A stretch of 64,000 bases of DNA from the NCBI RefSeq assembly GCF_035666175.1, contig NZ_CP142016.1, positions 620,001 to 684,000 on the forward strand, in the 5' to 3' direction. The notes under the pieces are model-generated. The model made no database searches. It was not told the DNA's origin and saw only the letters and a list, made by a program, of their open reading frames with translations. Source of the DNA: Riemerella anatipestifer. Lineage in GTDB: Bacteria; Bacteroidota; Bacteroidia; Flavobacteriales; Weeksellaceae. Positions 30,028-39,567 of this stretch are shown in pieces; position 1 is the stretch's first letter; each line of letters starts with the position of its first letter. Made by a program: the position numbers and the translations under genes.

Positions 30028-31530
30028 ATGTTAAAATGGATTAAAAAGAAAGCCGCTCTCGTTTGGGCGAAAAGACATACTCAGCAAGCTGCACTAGACC
30101 AATCTAAAGCGATTGAACACCAAGAGGCTTTATGGAGAGATTTAGTAAAAACAGCAGAAAAGACTCTGTTTGGTAGAAGCCATAATTTTGACGAAATCAA
30201 AACTTTAGAGGACTTTCAAAATCAAGTTCCTATTGCGGATTACGAAGACCTTAAACCCTACATAGAAAAGGTAAAAAGAGGACAAGCCAACATACTTTGG
30301 ACGGATACTCCCGAATATTTTGCTAAGACTTCTGGCACTACCTCTGGAGCTAAGTATATCCCTATTTCTAAAGAAGGAATGCCTTATCAAATCAAAGCGG
30401 CACAGTCGGCTCTGTTTCATTATATCTCAAAGAAGAATAATGCCGATTTTGTAAACGGTAAAATGATTTTCCTACAAGGCTCTCCTGAACTGGAAGAAGT
30501 TAATGGGATTAAAACAGGGCGACTCTCGGGCATTGTGGCTCATCATATCCCTAAATATTTGCAAAAAAACAGACTCCCGAGCTACGAAACCAACTGTATA
30601 GAAGACTGGGAAACTAAAGTCAATAAAATTGCTGATGAAACCGAAACCCAAAATATGACGCTTATTTCTGGGATTCCGCCTTGGCTCATTATGTATTTTG
30701 AAATTTTAGTAGAAAGACACCGTAAGAAAATAAAACAACTATTCCCTAACTTACAACTTATCGTAACTGGTGGCGTAAACTATGAGCCTTACCGAGAAAA
30801 AATGGAGGAACTCCTTGGAGGCTCTGTGGATATTGTGCAAACCTTCCCTGCTAGTGAGGGCTTTTTTGCGTTTCAGGACGATTACACTAAAGAAGGTTTA
30901 AGACTACTCACCAACAATGGGATTTTCTACGAGTTTGTACCATTGGAGCAATATGGCAAACCCAACGCTCCTCGTTTGACTTTAAAAGACATTGAACTCA
31001 ACCAAGATTATGCTATGATTCTTACCACCAACTCTGGGCTTTGGGCGTATTCTATTGGAGATGTGGTGAGGTTTATTTCTAAAAACCCTTATCGTATTTT
31101 AGTAAGTGGCAGAACCAAGCACTATACCTCTGCATTTGGCGAACATGTCATCGCTTATGAAGTGGAGGAAGCTATGAAATCTACCGTGGCTCAGCACTAT
31201 GCTCAAATTACGGAGTTTCATCTCGCACCACAAGTAACTCCTCCTAACAACGAACTACCTTATCACGAATGGCTCATTGAGTTTGAAAAAGAACCTGAGA
31301 ATTTAGAAGCCTTTAGATGGACCCTAGACCAAGAATTAAGGGCAAGGAATACCTATTATGGTGATTTAATAGAGGGTAAGGTATTACAACCGCTTAAAAT
31401 ATCTAAATTAAAAAGAAACGCATTCCAAGAGTATGCTAAATCCGAAGGAAAACTCGGTGGGCAAAACAAAATCCCTAGACTAGCCAACGACAGAAAAATA
31501 GCCGACTTTTTAGTGAATCATATAATCTAA
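30028..31530 (+). CDS. GH3-family acyl-adenylate-forming protein
   Basis: The 500-residue protein belongs to the GH3 family, named from plant auxin-conjugating enzymes and also frequent in Bacteroidota. The ATP-binding signature FAKTSGTTSGAKYIPIS lies near residue 105. LIVTGGVNYEPYREKM and TFPASEGFFAFQDD mark the central part, and YSIGDVVRF the hinge. The bacterial members probably join an acid to an amine or amino acid after adenylation, but the substrate is unknown. It is followed 22 bases later by an MFS gene, perhaps in one operon. Confidence 0.88.
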   Translation: MLKWIKKKAALVWAKRHTQQAALDQSKAIEHQEALWRDLVKTAEKTLFGRSHNFDEIKTLEDFQNQVPIADYEDLKPYIEKVKRGQANILWTDTPEYFAKTSGTTSGAKYIPISKEGMPYQIKAAQSALFHYISKKNNADFVNGKMIFLQGSPELEEVNGIKTGRLSGIVAHHIPKYLQKNRLPSYETNCIEDWETKVNKIADETETQNMTLISGIPPWLIMYFEILVERHRKKIKQLFPNLQLIVTGGVNYEPYREKMEELLGGSVDIVQTFPASEGFFAFQDDYTKEGLRLLTNNGIFYEFVPLEQYGKPNAPRLTLKDIELNQDYAMILTTNSGLWAYSIGDVVRFISKNPYRILVSGRTKHYTSAFGEHVIAYEVEEAMKSTVAQHYAQITEFHLAPQVTPPNNELPYHEWLIEFEKEPENLEAFRWTLDQELRARNTYYGDLIEGKVLQPLKISKLKRNAFQEYAKSEGKLGGQNKIPRLANDRKIADFLVNHII

Positions 31531-31552
31531 AGAAAATATTTCCATTCCCACT

Positions 31553-32785
31553 ATGAACCTAGAACCTCTAAAAACATTAAAAAACATTGAGTTTAGATAC
31601 CTGCTATTCGGTAGGTTTTTCCTCATTTTGGCATTTAGAATGCTAGCCACACTTCTAGGTTGGTGGGTTTATCAGCTTACCAAAGACCCTCTTTCTATTG
31701 GGTTCATTGGGCTTTCAGAAGTTATCCCTGCGGTATCTACTGCCCTATACGCAGGCTATGTAATAGATATGAACGAAAAAAAACGAATGCTACTTATCTG
31801 CAATTATGTTTATATGGTTCTCATTAGTACATTAGTCGCTTTGGCGTTCTTAGAAAACTCTTATCATCTTACAGGACACCAAATTTCTTATTTCATCTAT
31901 GCAGTGATATTTCTAACAGGGATTTGCCGTGCCTTTATAGGACCATTAGTCCCTTCTATGATACCTAAAATGGTAAAAAAGGAAAACTTAGCCAATGCCG
32001 TTACACTTAATCAGGCTACTTTTCTTACCTCTTCAGTATTTGGACACGCATTGGGAGGCTTTTTAATTGCACTTATTACCATTAAATGGACACTCGTGGT
32101 TATTGTAAGTCTGATGACTTTAGCCTCTATATTCTTTTGGCAATTAAAACCGCAACATTCCGAGTACGATAAAAAAGAAGTAAGGGTGCTAGAAAGTATG
32201 CGTGAAGGACTTGCCTACATCTATAAAACTAAAGAAATATTGGGAGCTTTATGCTTGGATATGTTTGCGGTTTTGTTTGGTGGAGCGGTGGCGATGATAC
32301 CCGTCTATGCTAGTGATATTCTCAAAGTAGGAGCCGAAGGCTTTGGACTACTCAATGCGGCATCTGATATTGGGTCTATGTGTATTATTATTTTGCTTTC
32401 ATTTATTCCGTTGAGGAGAAATCAAGGTAAAATACTACTGGTGGCGGTGGCTGGTTTTGGTATGTGCATCATTGGTTTTGGATTGTCTAAACTCTACTGG
32501 CTTTCGTTCTTTTTCTTGATGCTTAGTGGTATGTTAGACGGTATTTCTGTAGTGATAAGAGGTACCATAGTACAACTGAAAACCCCTGACAAAATAAGAG
32601 GCAGAGTTCTAAGTGTTAATTCTATCTTCATTATGTCTAGTAACGAGATGGGGCAGTTTGAAAGTGGTCTAACCGCTAAACTTCTAGGCGTGGTGCGTTC
32701 TGTAATATTTGGGGGAAGTATGACCTTAGCCATTGCCCTTATGGTGGGACTTACCAACAAAAAACTAAGAAAAATGGAGTACTAA
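31553..32785 (+). CDS. MFS transporter (MFS_3 / enterobactin exporter-like)
   Basis: The 410-residue protein has about 12 transmembrane helices in two halves with a central cytoplasmic loop near residue 205 (QHSEYDKKEVRVLESMREGL split). The motif GYVIDMNEKKRML after helix 2 is the family A motif. It resembles exporters of the MFS_3 class, as for siderophores or drugs. It lies 22 bases after the GH3 gene and may export its product, which is inference from position. Confidence 0.8.
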   Translation: MNLEPLKTLKNIEFRYLLFGRFFLILAFRMLATLLGWWVYQLTKDPLSIGFIGLSEVIPAVSTALYAGYVIDMNEKKRMLLICNYVYMVLISTLVALAFLENSYHLTGHQISYFIYAVIFLTGICRAFIGPLVPSMIPKMVKKENLANAVTLNQATFLTSSVFGHALGGFLIALITIKWTLVVIVSLMTLASIFFWQLKPQHSEYDKKEVRVLESMREGLAYIYKTKEILGALCLDMFAVLFGGAVAMIPVYASDILKVGAEGFGLLNAASDIGSMCIIILLSFIPLRRNQGKILLVAVAGFGMCIIGFGLSKLYWLSFFFLMLSGMLDGISVVIRGTIVQLKTPDKIRGRVLSVNSIFIMSSNEMGQFESGLTAKLLGVVRSVIFGGSMTLAIALMVGLTNKKLRKMEY

Positions 32786-33377
32786 CTCCCATTACCTCTT
32801 CCCTATCTAAAATAACTCCCTATATTAAATTTTGCATAAAATATTTCCCAAACACTTGCATACTTCCTTAAAAGGTTATAAGTTTGCTTCAGTTTTATGA
32901 CACACGATTATGACACACGATACCAATTACATACAAACAAGTGTAAAAAAGTACCCGAATTATTTAGCTGTTTCAAATAATTTCGCAAACAAGCAGATAG
33001 TTTCGTGGGTATACATCCGACTATTCAGAAAATTCTTTGGACTTTTAGCGTTAAAACAAAATATTATCCTGCCAATCTTTGTTGGGAGCATTTGGTGTTT
33101 ATCACACGCTACGTTTATTTTCATAAATACCCGTTAGAAGCCCTCCTTTTTCATCAGCTGAATAGGTTGTTTTGGATTAGGGGATTGTAGCGTAAAGAAG
33201 GGGTATTTTACACTTTTTGTTTTAGCCTGCCTTCTCGTTTTGTGTGTTATTAGAAGGTGGAGGCGTCTTTTACAAGTTCAAGGTTTAAATTTCAATAGGC
33301 TTACGTATTCATAGACCCTTAATTCGAACCACCAAACTCTAAAACCCAATGTCTATAAATTTTAAACTATATATTTT
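32786..33377. other. 592-bp intergenic region with a short tandem repeat
   Basis: I see no convincing gene. A 75-codon plus-strand frame at 32910 has low-quality content and no support. A 13-bp unit TTATGACACACGA occurs twice in tandem at 32895-32920. The last 60 bases before 33378 hold an AT-rich promoter-like stretch (TATATATTTTATG). The rest may be remains of a lost gene. Confidence 0.4.
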
Positions 33378-35258
33378 ATGAAAAAGATTTTATTCTATGC
33401 TATCTTTCTGCCTATGGCATTACAAGCACAAGTCGGCATCAATACCAACACACCCCGAGCCACCTTAGAGGTGAAGAGAAATATCCAAGTTCCTAATACC
33501 CAGCCACAAGGGGTGCTATTTCCTAAGTTCACCACAGATGAGCGAACTAAATTTTCTGATACTGCCGAAGAAGGGACTGTAATTTACAATACAGAAAGAA
33601 AATGTCTAGAGATATATTTAGGCTTATATTCAGGTATTCACAAATGGTCTTGCTTGCTCAATAAAGGGGTACAAAACACAAACCTGATAGTAGCTCCTGA
33701 AGGTTTTGAGGGATCTTATATGAACGGAATTGCCTTCAACAATAGCCAAAAGGTCAAATTCAAATTAGAGAACAATTCATTTTCTGATATTAGTTCGTCT
33801 TTTGCTGACGTTGTTACCATTCAAAATGGTATGGCTACAATTACAACTTCAGTCTGTCAATGGCAAAAACTTAATGGCAATGAACTTGTAGGCAGTATGG
33901 AATCGTGCTCTTCTGGAAATCTCATTAACCTAAATTCTGGAGAGTCAGCAATGTTATGGTATACGATGGATGGAATACCTGAAGCAGGAACTTTACAGGC
34001 TAATTTTTCTAAATTTGGAGTTGAAGCCAATCAAGAAATACAAGTAAACTTGGGTTCCGCTAGTATTTCTAGTTCTAGAACAGAGTATATACCGTCTTTA
34101 CAATATACTGGTTCTGATTATCAAGGGAAAATTAATAACACAACGCGTAAGTTAGTGGTTAGAATTCCTTATACCGATGGTAATGGTTCCTACAATACAG
34201 TAACCTCCCAGGCAGTAACTACAGCCGAAGGACAAAATGGTGATATTAATACCCTTACTCTTAATATTCCAGGAGGAAATTTCAGCACAGCTGGTGTTTT
34301 AGAAGCCACAATAAATGTAGATGGAGATGGAGAGTATCTAGTAAAAATGTTAGAACCAGGAAAAGAGTATGATATTACTACTATCCCATTCATACTCAAC
34401 GGACAGCAGTATAATGTAGTACTCAAAGGGATTGGTGGTATCCCTGATCGTTGTTTCGGTAAGACCACTTTTGACTGCGTAGGCTATGGAGCTAAAGAAA
34501 GAGAGCACGAATTTATTTATACCCCAATTACAGGACCAGATGGTAAAATTTGGCTTAGTAACAATCTCGGTGCAGAATATACTAAGGTTGGTTCACAATG
34601 GTTTAACCCTACTCGACAAGCGGGGTCTTTTGATGATATAGGCGCCCCTTTAACTGACCCTACCGCTAACCAAATCAAGAAGGATTGGCGTGCTTATGGT
34701 TCATTGTTCCAATGGCAGCGTAATCCTGATGGACACGAGCTCATCAACTGGATCTCTTCCGTAAGCGGTACACCGAAGTATGATAGCCCGACGGCATCTT
34801 TATCTTCTTCTTGGACGAACCCTGGTCATAGTAATTTTATCACGAATTATACTTCAAACAATGCGAGTTGGGTAAATGATTCCTTAAATAATGCAACTAC
34901 TGAAAAAAATTTATGGCAGATCAATGGCTCTAATAACCCTTGCCCTGAGGGTTATCATGTGCCTACAAATGTTGAGCAAGAGGCTTTACATAATTCTATC
35001 TTAGGTTATACAGCGGGCACTAATTCTTTTACTAGATCCACCAAAATGTGGAATGAAATAAATCTTCGTCTGCCTGCAAGTGGCTACCGCGGCATCCTCA
35101 ATGGAAATGTATATATTCAAAGTGTTGGTAATTTGTGGAGTAGCAATCAAAACTCTAACATGTACTCATGGAATCTATTTTTCAATAGTAATAATAGTAA
35201 TGTGGGTGGCAATTTCTATCGTGCAAACGGCTATGGAATCCGTTGTCTCCACGATTAA
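33378..35258 (+). CDS. Secreted surface protein with C-terminal FISUMP domain
   Basis: The 626-residue protein has a signal peptide (KKILFYAIFLPMALQAQ) followed by VGINTNTPRATLEV, the opening repeat of many flavobacterial outer-surface proteins. The middle is beta-rich, with repeated strands. Residues 375-626 form the Fibrobacter succinogenes major paralogous domain, including LSNNLGAEY, WQRNPDGHELINW, NPCPEGYHVPTNVEQ, LRLPASGYRG, LWSSNQNSNMYSW and GYGIRCLHD. These proteins probably bind polymers or host molecules at the surface. No type IX secretion tail is obvious. The IS copy lies 170 bases downstream. Confidence 0.8.
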   Translation: MKKILFYAIFLPMALQAQVGINTNTPRATLEVKRNIQVPNTQPQGVLFPKFTTDERTKFSDTAEEGTVIYNTERKCLEIYLGLYSGIHKWSCLLNKGVQNTNLIVAPEGFEGSYMNGIAFNNSQKVKFKLENNSFSDISSSFADVVTIQNGMATITTSVCQWQKLNGNELVGSMESCSSGNLINLNSGESAMLWYTMDGIPEAGTLQANFSKFGVEANQEIQVNLGSASISSSRTEYIPSLQYTGSDYQGKINNTTRKLVVRIPYTDGNGSYNTVTSQAVTTAEGQNGDINTLTLNIPGGNFSTAGVLEATINVDGDGEYLVKMLEPGKEYDITTIPFILNGQQYNVVLKGIGGIPDRCFGKTTFDCVGYGAKEREHEFIYTPITGPDGKIWLSNNLGAEYTKVGSQWFNPTRQAGSFDDIGAPLTDPTANQIKKDWRAYGSLFQWQRNPDGHELINWISSVSGTPKYDSPTASLSSSWTNPGHSNFITNYTSNNASWVNDSLNNATTEKNLWQINGSNNPCPEGYHVPTNVEQEALHNSILGYTAGTNSFTRSTKMWNEINLRLPASGYRGILNGNVYIQSVGNLWSSNQNSNMYSWNLFFNSNNSNVGGNFYRANGYGIRCLHD

Positions 35259-35428
35259 CCCATTTCCTAGTATAGAAATTAGGATCTCTTTGTTTATTAT
35301 ATCATGATTTCTCGGCTAAGAATAATACTAAGTGTTAGTTTTTTTAATAGTTAGATTATATTACTGAAATTCTAGAAACTTATAAAAAGATATGTAGACA
35401 AAAGCGGAAATAATAATAGATTCTAGCC

Positions 35429-36408
35429 ACTCGTTGTGCATTTTAAATAATACTGATTTTTAGATGATTTAATTTTCTTTGGAAGATAAATTTATTGATA
35501 TATTGAATAACCGTTGCGGCGGTTATTTTACTGATTATCCTTGTTTTAAAGCCTTCAAAAGTTTTAGCATAGTTTCTTTTAATCATAAATTGGTCGCAAA
35601 GTTGAGAGAAAAATGTCTCAATTCGTTTTCGCTTTTTCTTGTACAATGAAAATTGAGGAATATAATCTTTCTGATTACTTCTCATTGGTGTATCTAATTT
35701 AATATTAGCATAGTTAAATAAATCTATTTGAACTTTTGCTGATAAATAGCCTCTATCTCCAATTAAAGTACAGTTTCGCATTTGCTCACCAATATCTTTT
35801 AAATAGTGGATGTCGTGAACGGATGCAGGGCTTATATCAAAATTCTTAATCACACCATTTAAAGAACATACTGCGTGTAGTTTATAGCCATAGAAATATA
35901 ATTTCTGTGAAGCACAATAACCATATGTTGGTGAAGAATAGGATTGCTCTTTACAAATTTTTGAACGAGTAGAACGAGCGTTTTCACAAACTTTCATTGG
36001 CATGCTATCAACGATAAAAATATCTTCAAACTCATTGAACTCCATCGAAATACGCTGTCTAATTTGCTCTGTTTGTAGGGATAGTCTTCGTTTTCGCTTA
36101 TTGTAAACACTTCTTTCAATTTTGTTTATCAGAGAGTTTGGCAATTTTCTAAATAACTGTAATTCGCTATCAATACTCAAGTATTCAGCAGTAATATTAA
36201 GACTTATGACTTCTAAATCGCTCATTTTAGGTGTTCTTCTCTGATAACTAATCAGTTGATTTTCTGAAAAAAGTCCTAAAACTTCCAAAATTCTTTCATA
36301 TATTTGCTCTATGTTGTTCATTTATACCGTTTTATAGCAAAAACAATATACTGATTTTCAGTCTAATAAACAACTCTTGTTTTTTTCATTTCATAATGCA
36401 CAACGGGT
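35429..36408 (-). mobile_element. IS982-family insertion sequence, copy 2 (ISRa1-like)
   Basis: The 980-bp element has the same terminal repeats and orientation as the copy in the prophage and only about three base changes. The flanks are TCTAGCC (35422-35428) and TATAGCC (36409-36415), a 7-bp duplication with one mismatch. This suggests an older insertion than copy 1, or a rearrangement between copies. Confidence 0.92.
35443..36321 (-). CDS. IS982-family transposase, copy 2
   Basis: The 292-residue frame is intact and identical to copy 1 but for one residue in the C-terminal part (Tyr in RNYAKTF). It has the same DDE motifs FIVDSMPM, LIGDRGYLS and RKRIETFF. An intact frame means that the element can still move and also supply transposase to the prophage copy. 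Confidence 0.93.
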   Translation of the reverse strand: MNNIEQIYERILEVLGLFSENQLISYQRRTPKMSDLEVISLNITAEYLSIDSELQLFRKLPNSLINKIERSVYNKRKRRLSLQTEQIRQRISMEFNEFEDIFIVDSMPMKVCENARSTRSKICKEQSYSSPTYGYCASQKLYFYGYKLHAVCSLNGVIKNFDISPASVHDIHYLKDIGEQMRNCTLIGDRGYLSAKVQIDLFNYANIKLDTPMRSNQKDYIPQFSLYKKKRKRIETFFSQLCDQFMIKRNYAKTFEGFKTRIISKITAATVIQYINKFIFQRKLNHLKISII

Positions 36409-36605
36409 TATAGCCATAAAGTATTAGTGTTGGTATTGTACAGCTGAACTGATATGAATATTGTCATTAAGCGTTTCTTTTAAGACAAGAGTCAGGATAA
36501 TAAAGAAACATTCGGCATAGGTAAATGTGAAATAGGGTTTAGACTAGACCTTAAAAAAACCTTATATATAGATATTAGGGTAGAAATACTGGGCAAACAA
36601 TCTAG

Positions 36606-36929
36606 CCTAATAAGTATTTCGGTATTACTTATAAAGCTTTAGAAAAAGCAAATGGTATACTTACCGAAGGCAAAGCTACATTCATTAAAATAGACGGTGA
36701 TAACCCTAAAAACGGTATCGTCTTTAAAAACTTAGACAAGCAAAATGAGGTAAAGCTAACCAAAGACAGTATTGTACTCAATGAGCCATCGAGGTTACTC
36801 ATTCTTGTGCCTTCGGATTTGGAGGCGGGTAATTATGAGCTAAGTATTACCACGCAATATGCTAAAGGTGGGGTTACGACTAAAGAGCCTAGAGTGGGTG
36901 TACTTTCGGCACCAGTGGTTATTGGCTAA
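36606..36929 (+). pseudogene. 5'-truncated DUF4469-like gene remnant
   Basis: From an in-frame TAG at 36603-36605 to the TAA at 36929 the frame is open for 107 codons without a start. It reads as NKYFGITYKALEKANGIL followed by an immunoglobulin-like domain (FIKIDGDNPKNGIVFKNL, RLLILVPSDLEAGNYELSI, KEPRVGVLSAPVVIG). That matches the C-terminal half of flavobacterial DNA-binding proteins with a DUF4469 domain. The upstream half (36409-36600) carries several stops and only weak traces of coding. It lies directly after IS copy 2, so insertion and later decay probably killed it. Confidence 0.6.
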
Positions 36930-36994
36930 ATAGGGAGCCATTCCCTAGCGTAATGAGAAACGCCTCCCCACGGTCGTGGGGAGGCTCTCCCTAT
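36930..36994. repeat. Nested strong hairpin after the gene remnant
   Basis: GCCTCCCCACG (36962-36972) and CGTGGGGAGGC (36975-36985) form a GC-rich stem. Outside it ATAGGGAG (36930) can pair with CTCCCTAT (36987-36994). The GC content is far above its surroundings. It may be a terminator of the former gene or a small repeat element. Confidence 0.5.
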
Positions 36995-37080
36995 AGTAAT
37001 GGGGAAGTGTTCCCTAAACTTCATTTAAGTTTTATTTTGATATGGTATCAGACCACCTCATCTTAGAAATTGGTGATACC

Positions 37081-37554
37081 TCAATCGTTATGATAAGGTT
37101 TGCCTTGCAAGATTTGGTCCGCACGGTAGATTTGTTCTACAAAGAATAGTCTTATCATTTGGTGGGTAAAGGTCATTTTAGAAAGAGAAAGTTTATCATT
37201 AGCCCGTTGGTAAATCTCTTCCGAAAAGCCATACGCCCCACCTATCAAGAAACACACCCGCTTAATAGACGCATTCATATAATGGTTGATTTGCTCCGAA
37301 AAAGCCCTACTGGTAAACTGTTTGCCCTTTTCGTCTAACAAAATAATGGTATCCGTACTTTCTATATGGTTGAAAAATAGTTTAGCTTCCTCTTTTTTAA
37401 TTACTTCTGGAGTGAGGTTCTTAGCGTTTTTAATATCTGGAAGCTCTACGATGTCAAAATTATAGTATTTAGGTAGCCTTTTATGATAGTAACTAATGAG
37501 GTTTTGTATTTCCTTTTGGTCTGTTTTTCCGATACATATCAATTTGAACTGCAT
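37081..37554 (-). CDS. rlmH: 23S rRNA pseudouridine-1915 N3-methyltransferase
   Basis: The 157-residue SPOUT methyltransferase starts at the second ATG (MQFKLICIGKTD), which matches the family start better than the one two codons upstream. The SAM-binding trefoil knot is visible in ILLDEKGKQFTSRAFSEQI, CFLIGGAYGFSEEIYQRA and LSKMTFTHQMIRLFFVEQIYRA, the last with the HQMxR signature. It methylates a pseudouridine in helix 69 of 23S rRNA. It is divergent from the yihY-like gene. Confidence 0.93.
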   Translation of the reverse strand: MQFKLICIGKTDQKEIQNLISYYHKRLPKYYNFDIVELPDIKNAKNLTPEVIKKEEAKLFFNHIESTDTIILLDEKGKQFTSRAFSEQINHYMNASIKRVCFLIGGAYGFSEEIYQRANDKLSLSKMTFTHQMIRLFFVEQIYRADQILQGKPYHND

Positions 37555-37602
37555 AAGCAAAAAATTTATTTTTAATATATTTGCGGTACAAATATAGATT
37601 TA

Positions 37603-38508
37603 ATGGCATTAAAGACCCCTAAATTCCTTTTAAAAATTCACCGTTTTTCAGATTCTATCCACCTTCCTGTTTTAGAAATTTCTTTGTGGAAGATGTTTGA
37701 AATCTACGGGCAAGGGGTATTTAAAAATAATGTGGTAAAACAAGCCGCTAGTATTTCGTGGAGCTTCTTTTTGAGTATTTTCCCATTCCTGCTGTTTTTA
37801 CTATCTATTTTGCCTTATATGCCTCATTATGATAAGCTCCAGTTCTATATTTTTGAGGTGTTTATGGCTAATATACTCCCCACACATATGTTGCACGATG
37901 TTACGGAGTACATACAGAACAGCATTATCCCCAATATGAAAAGCATTAGCAAACTTACCATACTTTTTGCTTTGGTGTTTGCTACTAATGGCACATTTTC
38001 CCTCATCAATGGGTTTAATGAAAATACCGACTCCAAAAGGACTTTCATCAGAGAATACACCATTTCTATCTTAGTTACTCTAGCCTTTGTGACCTTGATA
38101 TTTCTCTCTCTTTTTGGGATTTACTACTCCGAAGTGGTGCTTAAACTATTCACGCCTAAATACAATCTCAACTGGCTTATTGTTAATCTATCTAAAATTA
38201 TTGGGTTTATCTCATTCCCGTTGTTTTATTTTATTTTGTTAAGTCTTTTCTATTGGGTAGGGTGTGTAAAAGTGAAAAGGTGGCTGTCTGCCGTTCCTGG
38301 AGCAGTACTCACCACCTTGTTATTTGTACTCATTACCTATGGATTTATCTTCTACGCTGCAAATTTCGCCAGATACAATGTACTCTACGGCTCAATAGGA
38401 ACTATTATTTTAGCGATGATTTGGGTTAATCTCAACATTATCCTCATACTCCTAGGCAACGAGCTCAACCTCGCTATAGACCGAGTGAAAAGAAATAAAC
38501 TCCCTTAA
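37603..38508 (+). CDS. YihY/BrkB-family inner membrane protein
   Basis: The 301-residue protein has six hydrophobic helices and the family's opening region (GQGVFKNNVVKQAASISWSFFLSIFPFLLFL split). Conserved features are the ATNGTFSLINGFNE segment and the C-terminal YGSIGTIILAMIWVNLNIILILLGNELN split at IWV. The family was once called RNase BN by mistake; it is now treated as a membrane protein of unknown or export function. It ends convergent and adjacent to the minus-strand B12 lipoprotein gene with no gap. Confidence 0.88.
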   Translation: MALKTPKFLLKIHRFSDSIHLPVLEISLWKMFEIYGQGVFKNNVVKQAASISWSFFLSIFPFLLFLLSILPYMPHYDKLQFYIFEVFMANILPTHMLHDVTEYIQNSIIPNMKSISKLTILFALVFATNGTFSLINGFNENTDSKRTFIREYTISILVTLAFVTLIFLSLFGIYYSEVVLKLFTPKYNLNWLIVNLSKIIGFISFPLFYFILLSLFYWVGCVKVKRWLSAVPGAVLTTLLFVLITYGFIFYAANFARYNVLYGSIGTIILAMIWVNLNIILILLGNELNLAIDRVKRNKLP

Positions 38509-39555
38509 CTACTCCACTACGCTGTTAGGATAAATCCCTGTAGAAATGGTTTTCTGTAAACCTGCTTCGTTAAAGAATAAAGCCTTAGCATTTCTGCCAT
38601 CTAGCCCTACTGCAAAAACCTCGTCTAGTTTAGATAATCTATAGAAAGAAGTTTCGGAAACTTGGGTACTCTTAGTAAGGTCAGAGCCTACTGCTGCTTT
38701 ATGTAGTTTGCCATCTACTAAAAAGAAATAAGACTGATTAACCTTTACAATTTCCTGAATACTTTCCTTTTTGTCAGAAGTTTGAGCCCAATCGTAAGTT
38801 TTTTCTACTCCAGAGGCAGTAAGCGTCCAAATGCTACCGTCCACCGTGCTAGTGTAAGCCCAGTTAGCACTAGCATCGTAAAAGCCATCTCCCTTACAAG
38901 TAATAAGCACTTTGTTATCCTCTACTAAATAACCATTAGGATTGTAACCAATAGTGTAATATTTCTCTACCACATTGCTAGACGGATTGATAACGGCTAG
39001 TTTGTTATTTTTACTCCACCCTCCTTGTAGCAATGCATAAATCTTATTTTGGAACGAGAATATCTTCTCTACCCCATAATCTACCGGTATTTTAGCGATT
39101 TCTTTTAAAGTGGCTGCATCTAGCACCAGTATATAGTCGTCTGTATTATCAAGACCTTCGCCCCAGTTGGTAATGTAAAGTTTACCATTAACTACCGTCA
39201 TATATCTAGGGTTTTTAAGCCCTGTGGTTACTTCGGCTTGTTTTTTCATGGTGTATCTGTTCACTTTTACCAATTTATTGCTGTTATTAACAACAATGTA
39301 AAGGTCATCTCCATTTCGGTAAGAAGACTGTGGCGTATCTCCTAGTGCTTCGCTGTTTACCTTTTGATACACCTTTTCTTCTGTATTAGAAAAACCATAA
39401 GAAACATAATCTAAACTCCCATTGTTCTGACCGAAATAGCCTTCATTCAAAATAAAAAAGCCATTTTCATAATCTCCTTTTGGAGTGTAGTCTTCGTTTC
39501 TGTTACACGCTGTAAGTAACACTACAGCCGATAAAAAAGCTAGTGATTTCTTCAT
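38509..39555 (-). CDS. BtuG-like surface lipoprotein (DUF5074, beta-propeller)
   Basis: The 348-residue lipoprotein has a signal and lipobox (KKSLAFLSAVVLLTAC), then NRNEDY, acidic residues fit for surface export. The rest is a beta-propeller of repeated strands (GFFILNEGYFGQNNGSLDYV split, DLYIVVNNSNKLVKVNR, GKLYITNWGEG, NKIYALLQGGW). GFFILNEGxxGxNN is the DUF5074 opening seen in BtuG, which captures vitamin B12 with very high affinity and passes it to the BtuB pore. It lies 12 bases after the receptor gene under the same cobalamin riboswitch. Confidence 0.83.
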   Translation of the reverse strand: MKKSLAFLSAVVLLTACNRNEDYTPKGDYENGFFILNEGYFGQNNGSLDYVSYGFSNTEEKVYQKVNSEALGDTPQSSYRNGDDLYIVVNNSNKLVKVNRYTMKKQAEVTTGLKNPRYMTVVNGKLYITNWGEGLDNTDDYILVLDAATLKEIAKIPVDYGVEKIFSFQNKIYALLQGGWSKNNKLAVINPSSNVVEKYYTIGYNPNGYLVEDNKVLITCKGDGFYDASANWAYTSTVDGSIWTLTASGVEKTYDWAQTSDKKESIQEIVKVNQSYFFLVDGKLHKAAVGSDLTKSTQVSETSFYRLSKLDEVFAVGLDGRNAKALFFNEAGLQKTISTGIYPNSVVE

Positions 39556-39567
39556 AAAATATGGATA

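Noticed and set aside
32910-33137. Plus-strand frame of 75 codons in the gap before the FISUMP gene
   Set aside because: It has no recognisable motif and begins in the tandem repeat; a second overlapping frame is equally long.
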